From positions 1 to 61,489 of the forward strand of contig NZ_SPUM01000036.1 in assembly GCF_004614195.1 (NCBI RefSeq): 61,489 nt of DNA. The letters are read 5' to 3'. Below, piece by piece: positions 1-8,141 of this stretch (the stretch's first letter is position 1; every line of letters begins with the position of its first letter). The stretch comes from Massilia horti (GTDB taxonomy: Bacteria; Pseudomonadota; Gammaproteobacteria; Burkholderiales; Burkholderiaceae_D). The translations under genes and the position numbers were made by a program. The notes beneath the pieces are model-generated. The model saw nothing but the letters and a program-made list of their open reading frames with translations, had not been told where the DNA came from and did no database searches.

Positions 1-252
1 GTCCCCGGCCCTGGCAGCCACCCTGCCCCGTCCGTCCGGGCGCGCGCACCTCCCCGCCCCACCCCCCCAAGTCCTTGCCTTTCCTTCCAATTCATTTTCC
101 TTATTTAAATAGTTTTTTCCATAAAGAACTTTCCGCTCGACCAATCCAATTTACGGTAGGAAATTAGTTAATTGAACGCAGAAAATTTTTCGCAGAATCT
201 ATCGATTTTCGGAAACTTTCCATTCATCAGCCTGTCTGAGACCGTGCTTGGC

Positions 253-266
253 TTGATTGCGATCAA
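253..266. promoter_or_regulatory. FNR/ANR-like site TTGAT-N4-ATCAA
   Basis: The sequence reads TTGATTGCGATCAA, an exact match to the FNR/ANR consensus half-sites TTGAT and ATCAA with four bases between. It lies about 120 bases before the ATG at 389, a suitable distance for control of that gene. No -10/-35 pair was pinned down, so function is inferred. Confidence 0.5.
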
Positions 267-294
267 TGTCCTTTCGAAATGAACTGACTTTTTT

Positions 295-306
295 GCAATT
301 AATTGC
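295..306. promoter_or_regulatory. 12-bp perfect palindrome GCAATTAATTGC
   Basis: A perfect 12-bp palindrome in the leader of the beta-helix gene. The identical palindrome occurs at 6562-6573 in front of the glycosyltransferase pair, so it could be a shared operator. Chance cannot be excluded for such a short AT-rich word. Confidence 0.3.
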
Positions 307-388
307 CACGTCCACCTTGCTGGCTTTTCTGGCAGGAAACGTGTGATGAATTCATCACTTTGGCTTGCTGTAATCCTTGAGAATTTTT

Positions 389-2488
389 ATGCAAAGAAAT
401 AATGCACTGACCCCCGTTGGTTTGTTGACCCGCACCCTGATCGGCGCAGGTCTCATTACCTCGCTGATTTCGTGCGGTGGCAACACCTCGACGTCGGGCA
501 ATCCTCAGACCCCTGCGCTCGCAGCGACCACAACCGTGTCGACAACCACTTCCTGGACACAGTGTGCAGTGGAAGGCGGCACATGCTCGTTCTCCGGCTC
601 CCAGCAAGTCCGCTATGGTGGCAATGGCCTGTATGCCTACAAGACCGTGACCGGTCCGGTAGCGTGCACCAACGATGTATTCGGCGACCCGGCGCCGGGC
701 GTCGACAAGACCTGTTCCGTGGCAGCGGCAGCACCGCCGCCTCCGACCTGGACCAACTGCGCCAACGAAGGTGGCACCTGTAAGTTCACCGGCACCCAGC
801 AGGTCCGCTACGGCGCCAACGGCCTGTACGCATACAAAACCGCGACCACTTCGATCCCGTGCACCAATGACGCGTTCGGCGACCCCGCGCCGGGCCTGGA
901 CAAGGTCTGCGCCTATTCCAGCACCAGCACGACCAGCCCGACGTCGCCCGATCCGACCCCGACTCCGACTCCGACGCCGACCCCGACGCCGACCAGCGTC
1001 CAACCGGTGCCGACCAATATCGCCAATGGCACAACGGTCAGCCTGCAATGCGGCGTGACCTACCAGGGCACGCTGCAACTGAACGGCAAGCAGAACGTCA
1101 CCGTCAAGACCGTCGGCACCTGCGGCAAGGCCTCGATCTCGCCGGGCAGCGCCATCACGGGGTGGACCAAGTACTCGGGCAACATCTACTCGGCACCGAT
1201 CAGCTTCACGCCGATCCAGGTTTCCGTCGCCGGCACCCCGGTCGCAGCCGCACACTGGCCGAACAAGCCGTGGGCGACCAGCACCAGCGGCATGCCGAGC
1301 ACCGACCTGAATGGCGCGACCCGCGTCTACCTGGACAACCAGTCGGTGATCAAGACCAACACGCTCACCAGCAACAGCGTCGACACCTCCAAGCCGTTCT
1401 ATGTTGAAGGCAAGCTGTGGATGCTCGACACCGCAGGCGAATGGGCCGTGTCGGGCGGCCGCCTGTACGTGTGGGCGCCGGACGGCCAATCGCCGGAAGG
1501 CCGCGTCTGGGCAGCCGCGAACGCCAACGGCATCAATGCCGACAACTCGAGCGGCATCACGATCGACAGCGTGAAGATTTTCTCGGCCTTCAACGGCATC
1601 AGCGCCAACACCTCGAGCAACCTGAAGGTGCTGAACACGGAAATCAGCAACAGCGCGCAGGACGGCATTTGGGCCAGCGGCAGCAACGGCCTGACCGTGA
1701 GCAACAGCAGCGTGACCAACACGCGCCGCAACGGCATCGACGGCTGGTACTCGGTCAACGGTGCGAACATCTCCAACACGACCGTCAGCAACACGGGCAC
1801 GGTCGGCATGCCGAGCACCAGCGACGCGGGCATCATGTTTGGCGACGGTGCGAACAACACCATCAACAACGTGAGCGTGACCAACTCGGGCTACCACGGC
1901 ATCAGCGTGCTGCACAACCGTAACACCTCGGTCACCAACAGCACGATCGACACGGCTTGCGTGTACCTGAACGACTGCGCCGGTATCTACACCGGTTCGC
2001 CGGACAAGGCGGTGCTGACCCTGAAAATTGACGGCAATACCGTGACCAACATCAAGGCCAGCGAAGGCATCGGCATCTACCTGGACGATTCGGCGAACGG
2101 CGTCACCGTCAACAACAACAAGGTCTCGAACACCACGATCGCGATCAACCTGCACAACGCGTTCAACAATGTGATCACCAATAACACGGTGACCTCGAGC
2201 GGAACCGTCCACATGGGCTTCGGGCAAGACATCAGCGGGCAGATCCGCAACAACCAGGTGACCGGCAACACCTTCAAGTCGACCAACGGTGAGCAGACCT
2301 ACAACATGCAAACCGGCAGCAACCTGAAGACCTTTGCTACCTGGAACAACAACACCTACACCAGCACCAATACGAACGTGTTCGCACGGATCTGGGACGG
2401 TAGCTCGGCCGGCCAGACGCTCAGCTGGAGCAGCTGGAAGAGCTGGTCCGGTCAGGACGGTAGCTCGACGATGAACGGCTCGCGCTAA
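389..2488 (+). CDS. Secreted lipoprotein with two Cys-rich modules and a right-handed parallel beta-helix
   Basis: The ATG at 389 is preferred over an upstream TTG because it gives a clean lipoprotein signal ending in the lipobox LISC (Cys29). The 699-residue product has two tandem ~60-residue modules (about 55-115 and 118-178), each with the pattern W-x2-C-A-x-E-GGTC, then QVRYG-x-NGLY and a C-TNDxFGDPAPG ending; similar modules occur in secreted bacterial carbohydrate-active proteins. A Pro-Thr linker (~182-200) follows, then a long Asn/Thr/Ser-rich parallel beta-helix (PbH1/NosD-like repeats) with many N-x-V/I turns. Such folds are common in polysaccharide lyases, epimerases and surface adhesins, but no catalytic site could be assigned. 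The next gene is a clear paralogue without the Cys modules. The polysaccharide glycosyltransferase genes nearby suggest a role in processing or binding surface polymer. Confidence 0.85.
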   Translation: MQRNNALTPVGLLTRTLIGAGLITSLISCGGNTSTSGNPQTPALAATTTVSTTTSWTQCAVEGGTCSFSGSQQVRYGGNGLYAYKTVTGPVACTNDVFGDPAPGVDKTCSVAAAAPPPPTWTNCANEGGTCKFTGTQQVRYGANGLYAYKTATTSIPCTNDAFGDPAPGLDKVCAYSSTSTTSPTSPDPTPTPTPTPTPTPTSVQPVPTNIANGTTVSLQCGVTYQGTLQLNGKQNVTVKTVGTCGKASISPGSAITGWTKYSGNIYSAPISFTPIQVSVAGTPVAAAHWPNKPWATSTSGMPSTDLNGATRVYLDNQSVIKTNTLTSNSVDTSKPFYVEGKLWMLDTAGEWAVSGGRLYVWAPDGQSPEGRVWAAANANGINADNSSGITIDSVKIFSAFNGISANTSSNLKVLNTEISNSAQDGIWASGSNGLTVSNSSVTNTRRNGIDGWYSVNGANISNTTVSNTGTVGMPSTSDAGIMFGDGANNTINNVSVTNSGYHGISVLHNRNTSVTNSTIDTACVYLNDCAGIYTGSPDKAVLTLKIDGNTVTNIKASEGIGIYLDDSANGVTVNNNKVSNTTIAINLHNAFNNVITNNTVTSSGTVHMGFGQDISGQIRNNQVTGNTFKSTNGEQTYNMQTGSNLKTFATWNNNTYTSTNTNVFARIWDGSSAGQTLSWSSWKSWSGQDGSSTMNGSR
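953..994 (+). repeat. Hexanucleotide tandem repeat CCGACN x7
   Basis: Seven consecutive CCGACN units encode the Pro-Thr linker of the beta-helix lipoprotein. Slippage would add or remove Pro-Thr pairs without changing frame, so linker length could vary between strains. Confidence 0.8.
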
Positions 2489-2567
2489 GGCAAGGCCTGG
2501 ACGGCGGGGAGAAGTGTCAAGCTTCTCCCATGCCGGCCAGCCCGGCCAAAGGGCTGCTTTCATCGAC

Positions 2568-2598
2568 AAAAAATCCGCGGCAACGCGGATTTTTTTTG
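2568..2598 (+). terminator. Rho-independent terminator after the first beta-helix gene
   Basis: Stem ATCCGCG / CGCGGAT with loop GCAA, followed by a run of eight T, about 80 bases after the stop codon at 2488. It is a textbook intrinsic terminator and separates the two beta-helix genes into different transcripts. Confidence 0.9.
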
Positions 2599-2616
2599 GC
2601 TAGGGCTCACGCACGC

Positions 2617-2716
2617 CGTAGGGTGCGCACCAGTGCGCACGCGGTACGGTTGAATACCGTTGGCTCCGGTACGCACACGTACTGCCCAGTGGCCGGCCGA
2701 ACGCCCACGCTACGAA
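2617..2716. repeat. Dispersed inverted repeat, copy A (one good arm)
   Basis: The left arm CGTAGGGTGCGCAC-CAGTGCGCACGCGGT (2617-2645) matches the arm found at six places in the window. The right part, ending in CCCACGCTACG, is a diverged inverse copy. It lies just after the terminator of the first beta-helix gene. Confidence 0.7.
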
Positions 2717-2846
2717 CCCCAAACTTACCGGTGACAGAGCTTTTTTTGAGGCCATGATGACCTGGTTTAGATAGCTCAGGCCGGGCGACGCAGTCCCGCG
2801 GTATGTTTCGACTGTACTGGCAAAAACACATGCGTGGAGGCGCGAC

Positions 2847-4490
2847 ATGCTACGTAAGGCCTGGTCCTTCCCTTTCCGCCACCTGCCGCTCTGCCTGCCA
2901 TTGGCAATGATTGCGATGGCGGGCGCAGCGGCCGGGGAGCATCGTCCGTCTGCGCGGCCGGCAACGCTGCCCATCCCCGCCCAGGTCGCCAATGGCAGCA
3001 CCGTCAAGCTCCGGTGCGGCGCCACCTACCTGGGCACGCTCGAACTTAATGGCAAAGCGAACATCACGGTAAAAACCGTCGGCAACTGCGGCAAGGCCAC
3101 GATTTCTCCTGGCCGCCCGATCCCGCACTGGACCAAGTACCAGGGCAATATCTACTCGGCGCCGGTAAACTTCATTCCTGTGCAGGTTGCCGTCGACGGC
3201 AATCCGGTCGCCGCCGCCCACTGGCCCAGGCTGCCGCAAACCTGGGCCAGCAGCGCCGGCAAGCTCGCCGGCAAGGACCTGGCCGGCGCGACTCTGGTCT
3301 ACCTGGACAGCCGGTCGGTAATCAAGTCAGAACGGCTCACCAGCAACAGCATTCCCACCGATAAGCCGTTCTATGTCGAAGGCAAGCTGTGGATGCTCGA
3401 CGGCCCGGGCGCATGGGCGTTGCACCAGGGCAGGCTCTACCTGTGGACGCCAGACGGCAAGTCGCCCGACGGCCGGGTCTGGGCAGCGCCGGAAAGCAAT
3501 GGCATCAACGCCGACCAATCGAGCGGAATCACGATCGACGGCGTCAGGATATTCCTGGCATCTCACGGCATCAGCGCCAACACGGCCACCCGGCTCAAGG
3601 TGCTCAATTCGGACATCGTCAACAGTTTTCAAGACGGCATCTGGGCCAGCGGCAGCAACGGCCTGGTGGTCGACCATACCAGCGTGAGCAATGCCCGCCG
3701 CAACGGCATCGACGGCTGGTATTCGATAACCGGCGCAACGGTGACCAACTCAACGGTAAGCAACACCGGGATGACCGGCATGCCGAGCCCGACCGATGCC
3801 GGCATCTTCTTCGGCGATGGCGCGGACAACCGCATCGACCACGTCCGGGTGATCAACTCGGCCTACCACGGCATCAGCGTGCTGCATAACCGGAACACCT
3901 CGGTGACCAACAGCGCGGTGGACGTCGCCTGCGTGCGCCTGACCGACTGCGGCGGCATCTACACGGGCGCCAGGGACAAGCAGCCCTTGCGCCTGCGGAT
4001 CGAAGGCAACACGGTGACCAACGTGCAAGGCCCCGAAGGATATGGAATCTACCTGGACGATTCGGCCAACGGGGTCACGGTGTCGAGGAACGTACTTTCC
4101 AACAACACCAAGGGCATGGTGGTGCACGATGGCTTCGACAACCGGATCACCCACAACACCTTCAGCGGCAGCGCCATCACCCACCTGGCCTTTGCGCAGG
4201 ACACCGGCACCATCCGCGGCAACGAAGTGACCCACAACACCTTCCTGTCCGCGCATGGCGAGCAGACCTTTAACCTCGAAGGCGGTGGCAACCTTGCCAG
4301 CTTTGCCCGTTTCGACTTCAACACCTACCACAGCGCCGATGCGGACACCTTCGCGCGCACCTGGGACGGCAGCTCGCCGGGAGTGAGCGCCGGCTATGGC
4401 GCCTGGCGCCGCGCGATGCGCCAGGATGCGAACTCGGTCATGAAGCGCGGCGCAGCCGGTCGCGAGCCATCCACGCGCCCGGCCGACTAG
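2847..4490 (+). CDS. Secreted right-handed parallel beta-helix protein, paralogue of the preceding gene
   Basis: ATG at 2847 follows a good ribosome site (GGAGG, 6 bases upstream). The 547-residue product begins with a Sec signal peptide (basic MLRK start, hydrophobic core, AGAAAG region) but has no lipobox, so it is probably released to the periplasm or outside. From about residue 45 it aligns along its whole length with the beta-helix part of the upstream protein: shared blocks include GTLELNGK, ITVKTVG-CGKA, VAAAHWP, FYVEGKLWMLD, GIWASGSNGL, YHGISVLHNRNTSVTNS and YLDDSANGVTV. The two Cys modules and Pro-Thr linker of the paralogue are absent. Tandem duplication followed by module gain or loss is the simplest reading. 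Enzymatic activity (lyase or epimerase) is possible but not shown. Confidence 0.85.
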   Translation: MLRKAWSFPFRHLPLCLPLAMIAMAGAAAGEHRPSARPATLPIPAQVANGSTVKLRCGATYLGTLELNGKANITVKTVGNCGKATISPGRPIPHWTKYQGNIYSAPVNFIPVQVAVDGNPVAAAHWPRLPQTWASSAGKLAGKDLAGATLVYLDSRSVIKSERLTSNSIPTDKPFYVEGKLWMLDGPGAWALHQGRLYLWTPDGKSPDGRVWAAPESNGINADQSSGITIDGVRIFLASHGISANTATRLKVLNSDIVNSFQDGIWASGSNGLVVDHTSVSNARRNGIDGWYSITGATVTNSTVSNTGMTGMPSPTDAGIFFGDGADNRIDHVRVINSAYHGISVLHNRNTSVTNSAVDVACVRLTDCGGIYTGARDKQPLRLRIEGNTVTNVQGPEGYGIYLDDSANGVTVSRNVLSNNTKGMVVHDGFDNRITHNTFSGSAITHLAFAQDTGTIRGNEVTHNTFLSAHGEQTFNLEGGGNLASFARFDFNTYHSADADTFARTWDGSSPGVSAGYGAWRRAMRQDANSVMKRGAAGREPSTRPAD

Positions 4491-4503
4491 AGACAGGGCG
4501 GCC

Positions 4504-5310
4504 TCAGTGCCCCCGCCTTCTCAAAAACTTTTCAACTATCAATTGCCACGAAAAGCCGATGACGAACAGGGTGTTCGTGACCAGGTAGCGCGGCGCCAGC
4601 CGGCGCGGTTCCGAAGCCAGCCGGTGCAGCCACTCCAGTCCATGATGTTGCCACCACAAGGGCGCGCGCTTGAGGGTGCCGGAGTGGAAATCGAACGCCG
4701 CCCCCACCCCGACCATCACCGCGTTGATTCGTCCGCGGTGCGCGGCCATCCATTTTTCCTGCTTGGGGCAACCCAGCCCGACAAACACGACGTTCGCACC
4801 AGAAGCGTTGATCTCGTCCACGTCCGCCTCGTCCTGGCCGAGCGTGACCGCATTGAACGGGGGCGAGCGCATGCCGGCCAGCATGAGGCCGGGGAACGTC
4901 TCGTCGATGCTGGCGCGCAGCTTGGCGAGGGTTTCCGGCTTGCTGCCGTACAGGAAAACCTTCAGGCGCAGGCGCTCCGCCTCGCGCAGGTAACGCCACA
5001 TCAGGTCCGGCCCCGCGATCCGCTCCTGCGCGGGAAATCCCAGGCGGCGCAAGGCCCACGCAATGGGCGCGCCGTCCGACGTGGTCATGTCCGCCCCCGA
5101 GAGGGCGCTGCGGAACTGCGCGTCGCGCGTTGCGGTCACCACCGAATGCACGTTGCAGATGCAGACATAGCGCGACTCCCGTGCCGTTCCCCATTTGATG
5201 AGCTGGTCGATCGCATCCTCCCAGAACAGCGCATCGATCCAGGTACCCAGCACGGAGTGGCCTTTACGGGGCATGACGACGTCCATCTCGCTCTGCCATA
5301 GCGTCTTCAT
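4504..5310 (-). CDS. WecG/TagA/CpsF family glycosyltransferase (GT26)
   Basis: A 268-residue protein of the family that adds a sugar (often N-acetylmannosamine or its uronate) to an undecaprenyl-linked intermediate at the inner face of the membrane. Family blocks are clear: SDGAPIAWALR, RIAGPDLM, VFVGLGCPKQEKWMAAH, VGVGAAFDFHSGTLKRAP and the C-terminal GLEWLHRLASEPRRLAPRYL. The start at 5310 has a GGTGAG ribosome site and overlaps the end of the upstream GT4 gene by 47 bases; a start at 5274 would cut the overlap to 11 bases and cannot be excluded. The overlap indicates co-translation with the GT4 glycosyltransferase, so both probably act on one polysaccharide. Confidence 0.88.
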   Translation of the reverse strand: MKTLWQSEMDVVMPRKGHSVLGTWIDALFWEDAIDQLIKWGTARESRYVCICNVHSVVTATRDAQFRSALSGADMTTSDGAPIAWALRRLGFPAQERIAGPDLMWRYLREAERLRLKVFLYGSKPETLAKLRASIDETFPGLMLAGMRSPPFNAVTLGQDEADVDEINASGANVVFVGLGCPKQEKWMAAHRGRINAVMVGVGAAFDFHSGTLKRAPLWWQHHGLEWLHRLASEPRRLAPRYLVTNTLFVIGFSWQLIVEKFLRRRGH

Positions 5311-6433
5311 AGATTCTCACCAACATGTTGTAGTTGATCGACGGGGTGTAGGTGGCCTCGTACCGCGCGCGGGCCGCGCGTCCCATGCGCTCGAGCTCTG
5401 CACCATGCGTCTGGGCCCAGGCGATCTTGGACGCCAGGCCCGCCGCGTCGCCGGGCTCGAACAACAGGCCAGTGACACCGTCCTCCACCAGGTCCGCCAG
5501 CGCGCCGAGCCGGCTCGCGATGACCGGCAGGCCGCAAGAGAACGCTTCGATTAAGGTGGTCGGCAACTGCTCGTGACAGATGCTCGGCACGATCAGGAAG
5601 GACGCCGCGCGCATCCGCGCCAGAATCGCCTCGCGCGGCAGGAAGCCGTGGCAGCGCGGGCCAAACTGCGCACGCACGGCCGCCTCGTCCGGGCCGCTCC
5701 CGATGACGTCGATATCAGCGTTGGCAAGCAGGCGTGCCGCCCCGGCCAGCGTCCCGGTTCCCTTTTCCTCCGACAGCCGGCCAACGAACAGGCCCCCGCG
5801 CCGCGCTTCCCAAGCCGGCTGCACGGGAACATCCACAAAGTTCGGCTTGACGCGCAATTTCTCCGCTGGCAACCCGCCCTGGATGAAGCGGTCACGCGCG
5901 AACGCGGTCAGCGCGATATAGCGCGTGACCCGGTCGCGATACGTGCCCGCCGCCCGGTGCGCGCCCAGCATCCCTGCCATGACTGCCGATTGCGGCGCCG
6001 ATTGCCGATAGCACTTGCGCCCCACGGCGCGCCACGGCGCTTTTCCCAGGCAATCCTGGCAAATGCTCCCCTTTCTCAAAAACGTACCTTGGGGGCATAG
6101 CAACCGGTAATTGTGCAAAGTCTGCACCACCGGAATATTTTTCTGAGCCGCCACCCAATAAACGGATGGCGAAATCAGGGCGAATGTGTTGTGGACATGA
6201 ATCAGGTCAGGCCGAAATGAATCGCAAAGCGAACGAATATGGCGTGCCGCCTGCCGCGACCAGATTACCGTCGTCGCGGCAACTGCCGATGACAGCTGTT
6301 TCAGCTCGTCGTTATTGCGCAGATACAAATCCACAGCGTGGCCATGTGCCCGCAGCAAATCCATTTCGGCATTTACCACGGCATCCTCGCCGCCGAAATG
6401 CTGATACGCATTATGGACGAACAAGATTTTCAT
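5264..6433 (-). CDS. Glycosyltransferase family 4 (GT-B fold)
   Basis: The start is set at the ATG at 6433, giving the usual N-terminal strand MKILFVHNAYQHFGGED of GT4 enzymes; the frame stays open 44 codons further upstream, but that part is not protein-like. The 389-residue protein has the N-terminal acceptor domain (HVHNTFALISPSVYWVA; a four-Cys stretch around CPQGTF-CQDC-GRKC) and the C-terminal nucleotide-sugar domain with GGLFVGRLSEEKG, GSGPDE, and the E-x7-E motif in ICHEQLPTTLIEAFSCGLPVIAS. It transfers a sugar from an NDP-sugar during polysaccharide assembly in the cytoplasm. It lies upstream of and overlaps the WecG-type gene, forming a two-gene operon. The sugar is unknown. Confidence 0.87.
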   Translation of the reverse strand: MKILFVHNAYQHFGGEDAVVNAEMDLLRAHGHAVDLYLRNNDELKQLSSAVAATTVIWSRQAARHIRSLCDSFRPDLIHVHNTFALISPSVYWVAAQKNIPVVQTLHNYRLLCPQGTFLRKGSICQDCLGKAPWRAVGRKCYRQSAPQSAVMAGMLGAHRAAGTYRDRVTRYIALTAFARDRFIQGGLPAEKLRVKPNFVDVPVQPAWEARRGGLFVGRLSEEKGTGTLAGAARLLANADIDVIGSGPDEAAVRAQFGPRCHGFLPREAILARMRAASFLIVPSICHEQLPTTLIEAFSCGLPVIASRLGALADLVEDGVTGLLFEPGDAAGLASKIAWAQTHGAELERMGRAARARYEATYTPSINYNMLVRIYEDAMAERDGRRHAP

Positions 6434-6561
6434 TAGAATCAGGCTATTCCGGCCACATAATAATTGAGCAATATCGAGAATAGCAGCGCGAACCGTGGTG
6501 ATATTGAGCGCAATCAGGCGATGATTTATGCTCGAGTGCCCTTGCCGAATATATTTTGAAG

Positions 6562-6573
6562 GCAATTAATTGC
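6562..6573. promoter_or_regulatory. 12-bp palindrome GCAATTAATTGC, second copy
   Basis: Identical to the palindrome at 295-306. It lies in the ~285-base AT-rich gap between the acetyltransferase gene and the GT4 gene, about 130 bases before the GT4 start, flanked by T-rich DNA as in the first copy. It is a possible shared operator for the polysaccharide-region genes. Confidence 0.3.
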
Positions 6574-6718
6574 GGAAAATAAAAGCGTGGCGAAGGCGCG
6601 GGAAACTGCCAATCCACGCATGGAATGCAGTAGGCGGATTGGTTCTTTCTTTTACAGGAAAAAAGCGCGCGGGACGGCGGCAGCGCCACGCGCGAGAGGC
6701 AGGGCATGCCGTCAGGGT

Positions 6719-7873
6719 TTATTCGGAAAAGCGGGAACGCTTCAGCTTGCGCAAAATTCTCACCGCCCGGCTGACAAGCCCCGGATGCCCGGTTTCTTCC
6801 CGTTCGATATCGAGCAGCCGGGTCTTGATGCGGGCCACGCTGGTCTGCAGCGCATTTTTCGCGACCCCCTGGACGTTACGGAAATACCAGGCGCGCGACC
6901 GATACACGTCCAGGCAAATCATGTCCTTCTGCACGCCGCCGAGCCGGTATTTGTAGTTGTACCGTCCCCAGCAAAAATGGTGCGTGGCGCCGCCCCGTTC
7001 GATTTCCGCACAAATCGTCAGATAACAGCACAGGATGCCCAGGCCGTATTTGTTGTAATGGGGATCGTGGGCGACGACGTGGCCAAAATAACCGTTGCCC
7101 AAATGCGAATTGACGATACCGGCGCATATTTTCCCGTCAATAAAGACGATGCCCGCCAGTCCGCATGCGCGCACGACCTGCAGCAGGCACTGGATGTCGT
7201 CCTCCGTGGTGCCGTACCTGAGATGCTTGGCGCCTATCCTGGCCTTGCTGAGCTCAATGATGTCGCGAATCTGCTGGACCGTGATCTGGTCCTTTTCGAA
7301 TACCTGGAACTGGAATGAGGGGTGATCGCGCTTTATCTTGGTGAGATTTCCCCGGATACCCCTCCTGGTTTTCGAACTGAGACTTTCCAGGTACGCGTCA
7401 GTGCAGGACGGCATGTCGAGCACGATATCTTCCGAAAAGTTGTAGCGCTGGGATGGGTAAGGCAATCGCCCGAACCCGTTTTCGAGCATCGAGAACGAAA
7501 TCCGCGTGACCGACGCATAGGTCGAAAAAACGAAGTCGGCAAACCGGGCGATTTCCACCGCGTCGATCTTGCACATCTCGTTGATAACCTGCACTTCAAT
7601 TGCGTTCCGCTTGAACAGCAATACTGCGAGCATTCGGTCCGTGTTGCGCGCGACATAGGTACTGGCCCCGTTCGCCTTGCTGCTTGCCATCAGATAAGTC
7701 AGGGACGAATTCATGTGGCCGTAGAGCCGCACCAGCTCGGCCTCCACGAACGTCGGGATATCGTCCTCGTAGCAAATCGTGGAAACCTCTCCACCGGCTG
7801 CGGCTTGACTCGATACCCGCATCGGCCACACGTCCTTGTGACCCACCATTACGCTTGGCTTCATGTTTTTCAT
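6719..7873 (-). CDS. GNAT-superfamily acyltransferase with BioF2-like (Acetyltransf_6) domain
   Basis: The ATG at 7873 is chosen because GGAGAGAAGG lies just before it. The 384-residue protein shows the BioF2/FemAB-like double-GNAT layout: an N-terminal half with RNTDRMLAVLLFKRNAIEV, then SKTRRGIRGNLTKIKRDHP, IELSKARIGAKHLRYG, GLAGIVFIDGKICAGIVNSHLG, VVAHDPHYNKYGLGILCCYL and HHFCWGRYNYKYRLGG, a pattern typical of acetyltransferases in exopolysaccharide clusters. A basic tail ends the protein. It probably acylates a sugar or sugar intermediate in the cytoplasm. The gene lies upstream of the GT4/GT26 pair on the same strand, with a regulatory gap between them. The substrate is unknown. Confidence 0.8.
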   Translation of the reverse strand: MKNMKPSVMVGHKDVWPMRVSSQAAAGGEVSTICYEDDIPTFVEAELVRLYGHMNSSLTYLMASSKANGASTYVARNTDRMLAVLLFKRNAIEVQVINEMCKIDAVEIARFADFVFSTYASVTRISFSMLENGFGRLPYPSQRYNFSEDIVLDMPSCTDAYLESLSSKTRRGIRGNLTKIKRDHPSFQFQVFEKDQITVQQIRDIIELSKARIGAKHLRYGTTEDDIQCLLQVVRACGLAGIVFIDGKICAGIVNSHLGNGYFGHVVAHDPHYNKYGLGILCCYLTICAEIERGGATHHFCWGRYNYKYRLGGVQKDMICLDVYRSRAWYFRNVQGVAKNALQTSVARIKTRLLDIEREETGHPGLVSRAVRILRKLKRSRFSE

Positions 7874-8141
7874 CGCCTTCTCTCCGCTATTGCGCCTGTC
7901 ACGCTGCACTACCGAGTGCCACGCCCTTTCAGACCAATTGCCTCTTGGATAAAAGACATTGAATTTTTAACCACTTCCTGATCGATACTAACAAGCGCGG
8001 GAACGCCCGGCCATGAGGGCGCTCAGCACGGAATCAGGAAAGGCGAGCCGCGGCCATACGGCCGGCGAAGGCGTTGTTTCGAGGGCGGTTCGCGCCGCGC
8101 GGATGAAGGCCACGCGGCGCGCGCCGGGCAGGCGCGCCCGG

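Larger units (their letters stand above)
1..388. other. AT-rich leader region upstream of the first gene
   Basis: No convincing gene is seen here. The first ~85 bases are C-rich and the rest is AT-rich, unlike the surrounding GC-rich coding DNA. It holds an FNR-like palindrome (253-266) and a 12-bp perfect palindrome (295-306), so it looks like the regulatory region of the beta-helix gene that starts at 389. Confidence 0.6.

Noticed and set aside
953..994. Hexanucleotide repeat as a phase-variable switch
   Set aside because: Units are six bases, so length changes keep the frame; only linker length would vary.
299..2569. A 756-codon open frame opposite the beta-helix lipoprotein gene
   Set aside because: Antisense to a gene with signal peptide, modules and terminator; its product has no recognisable features.
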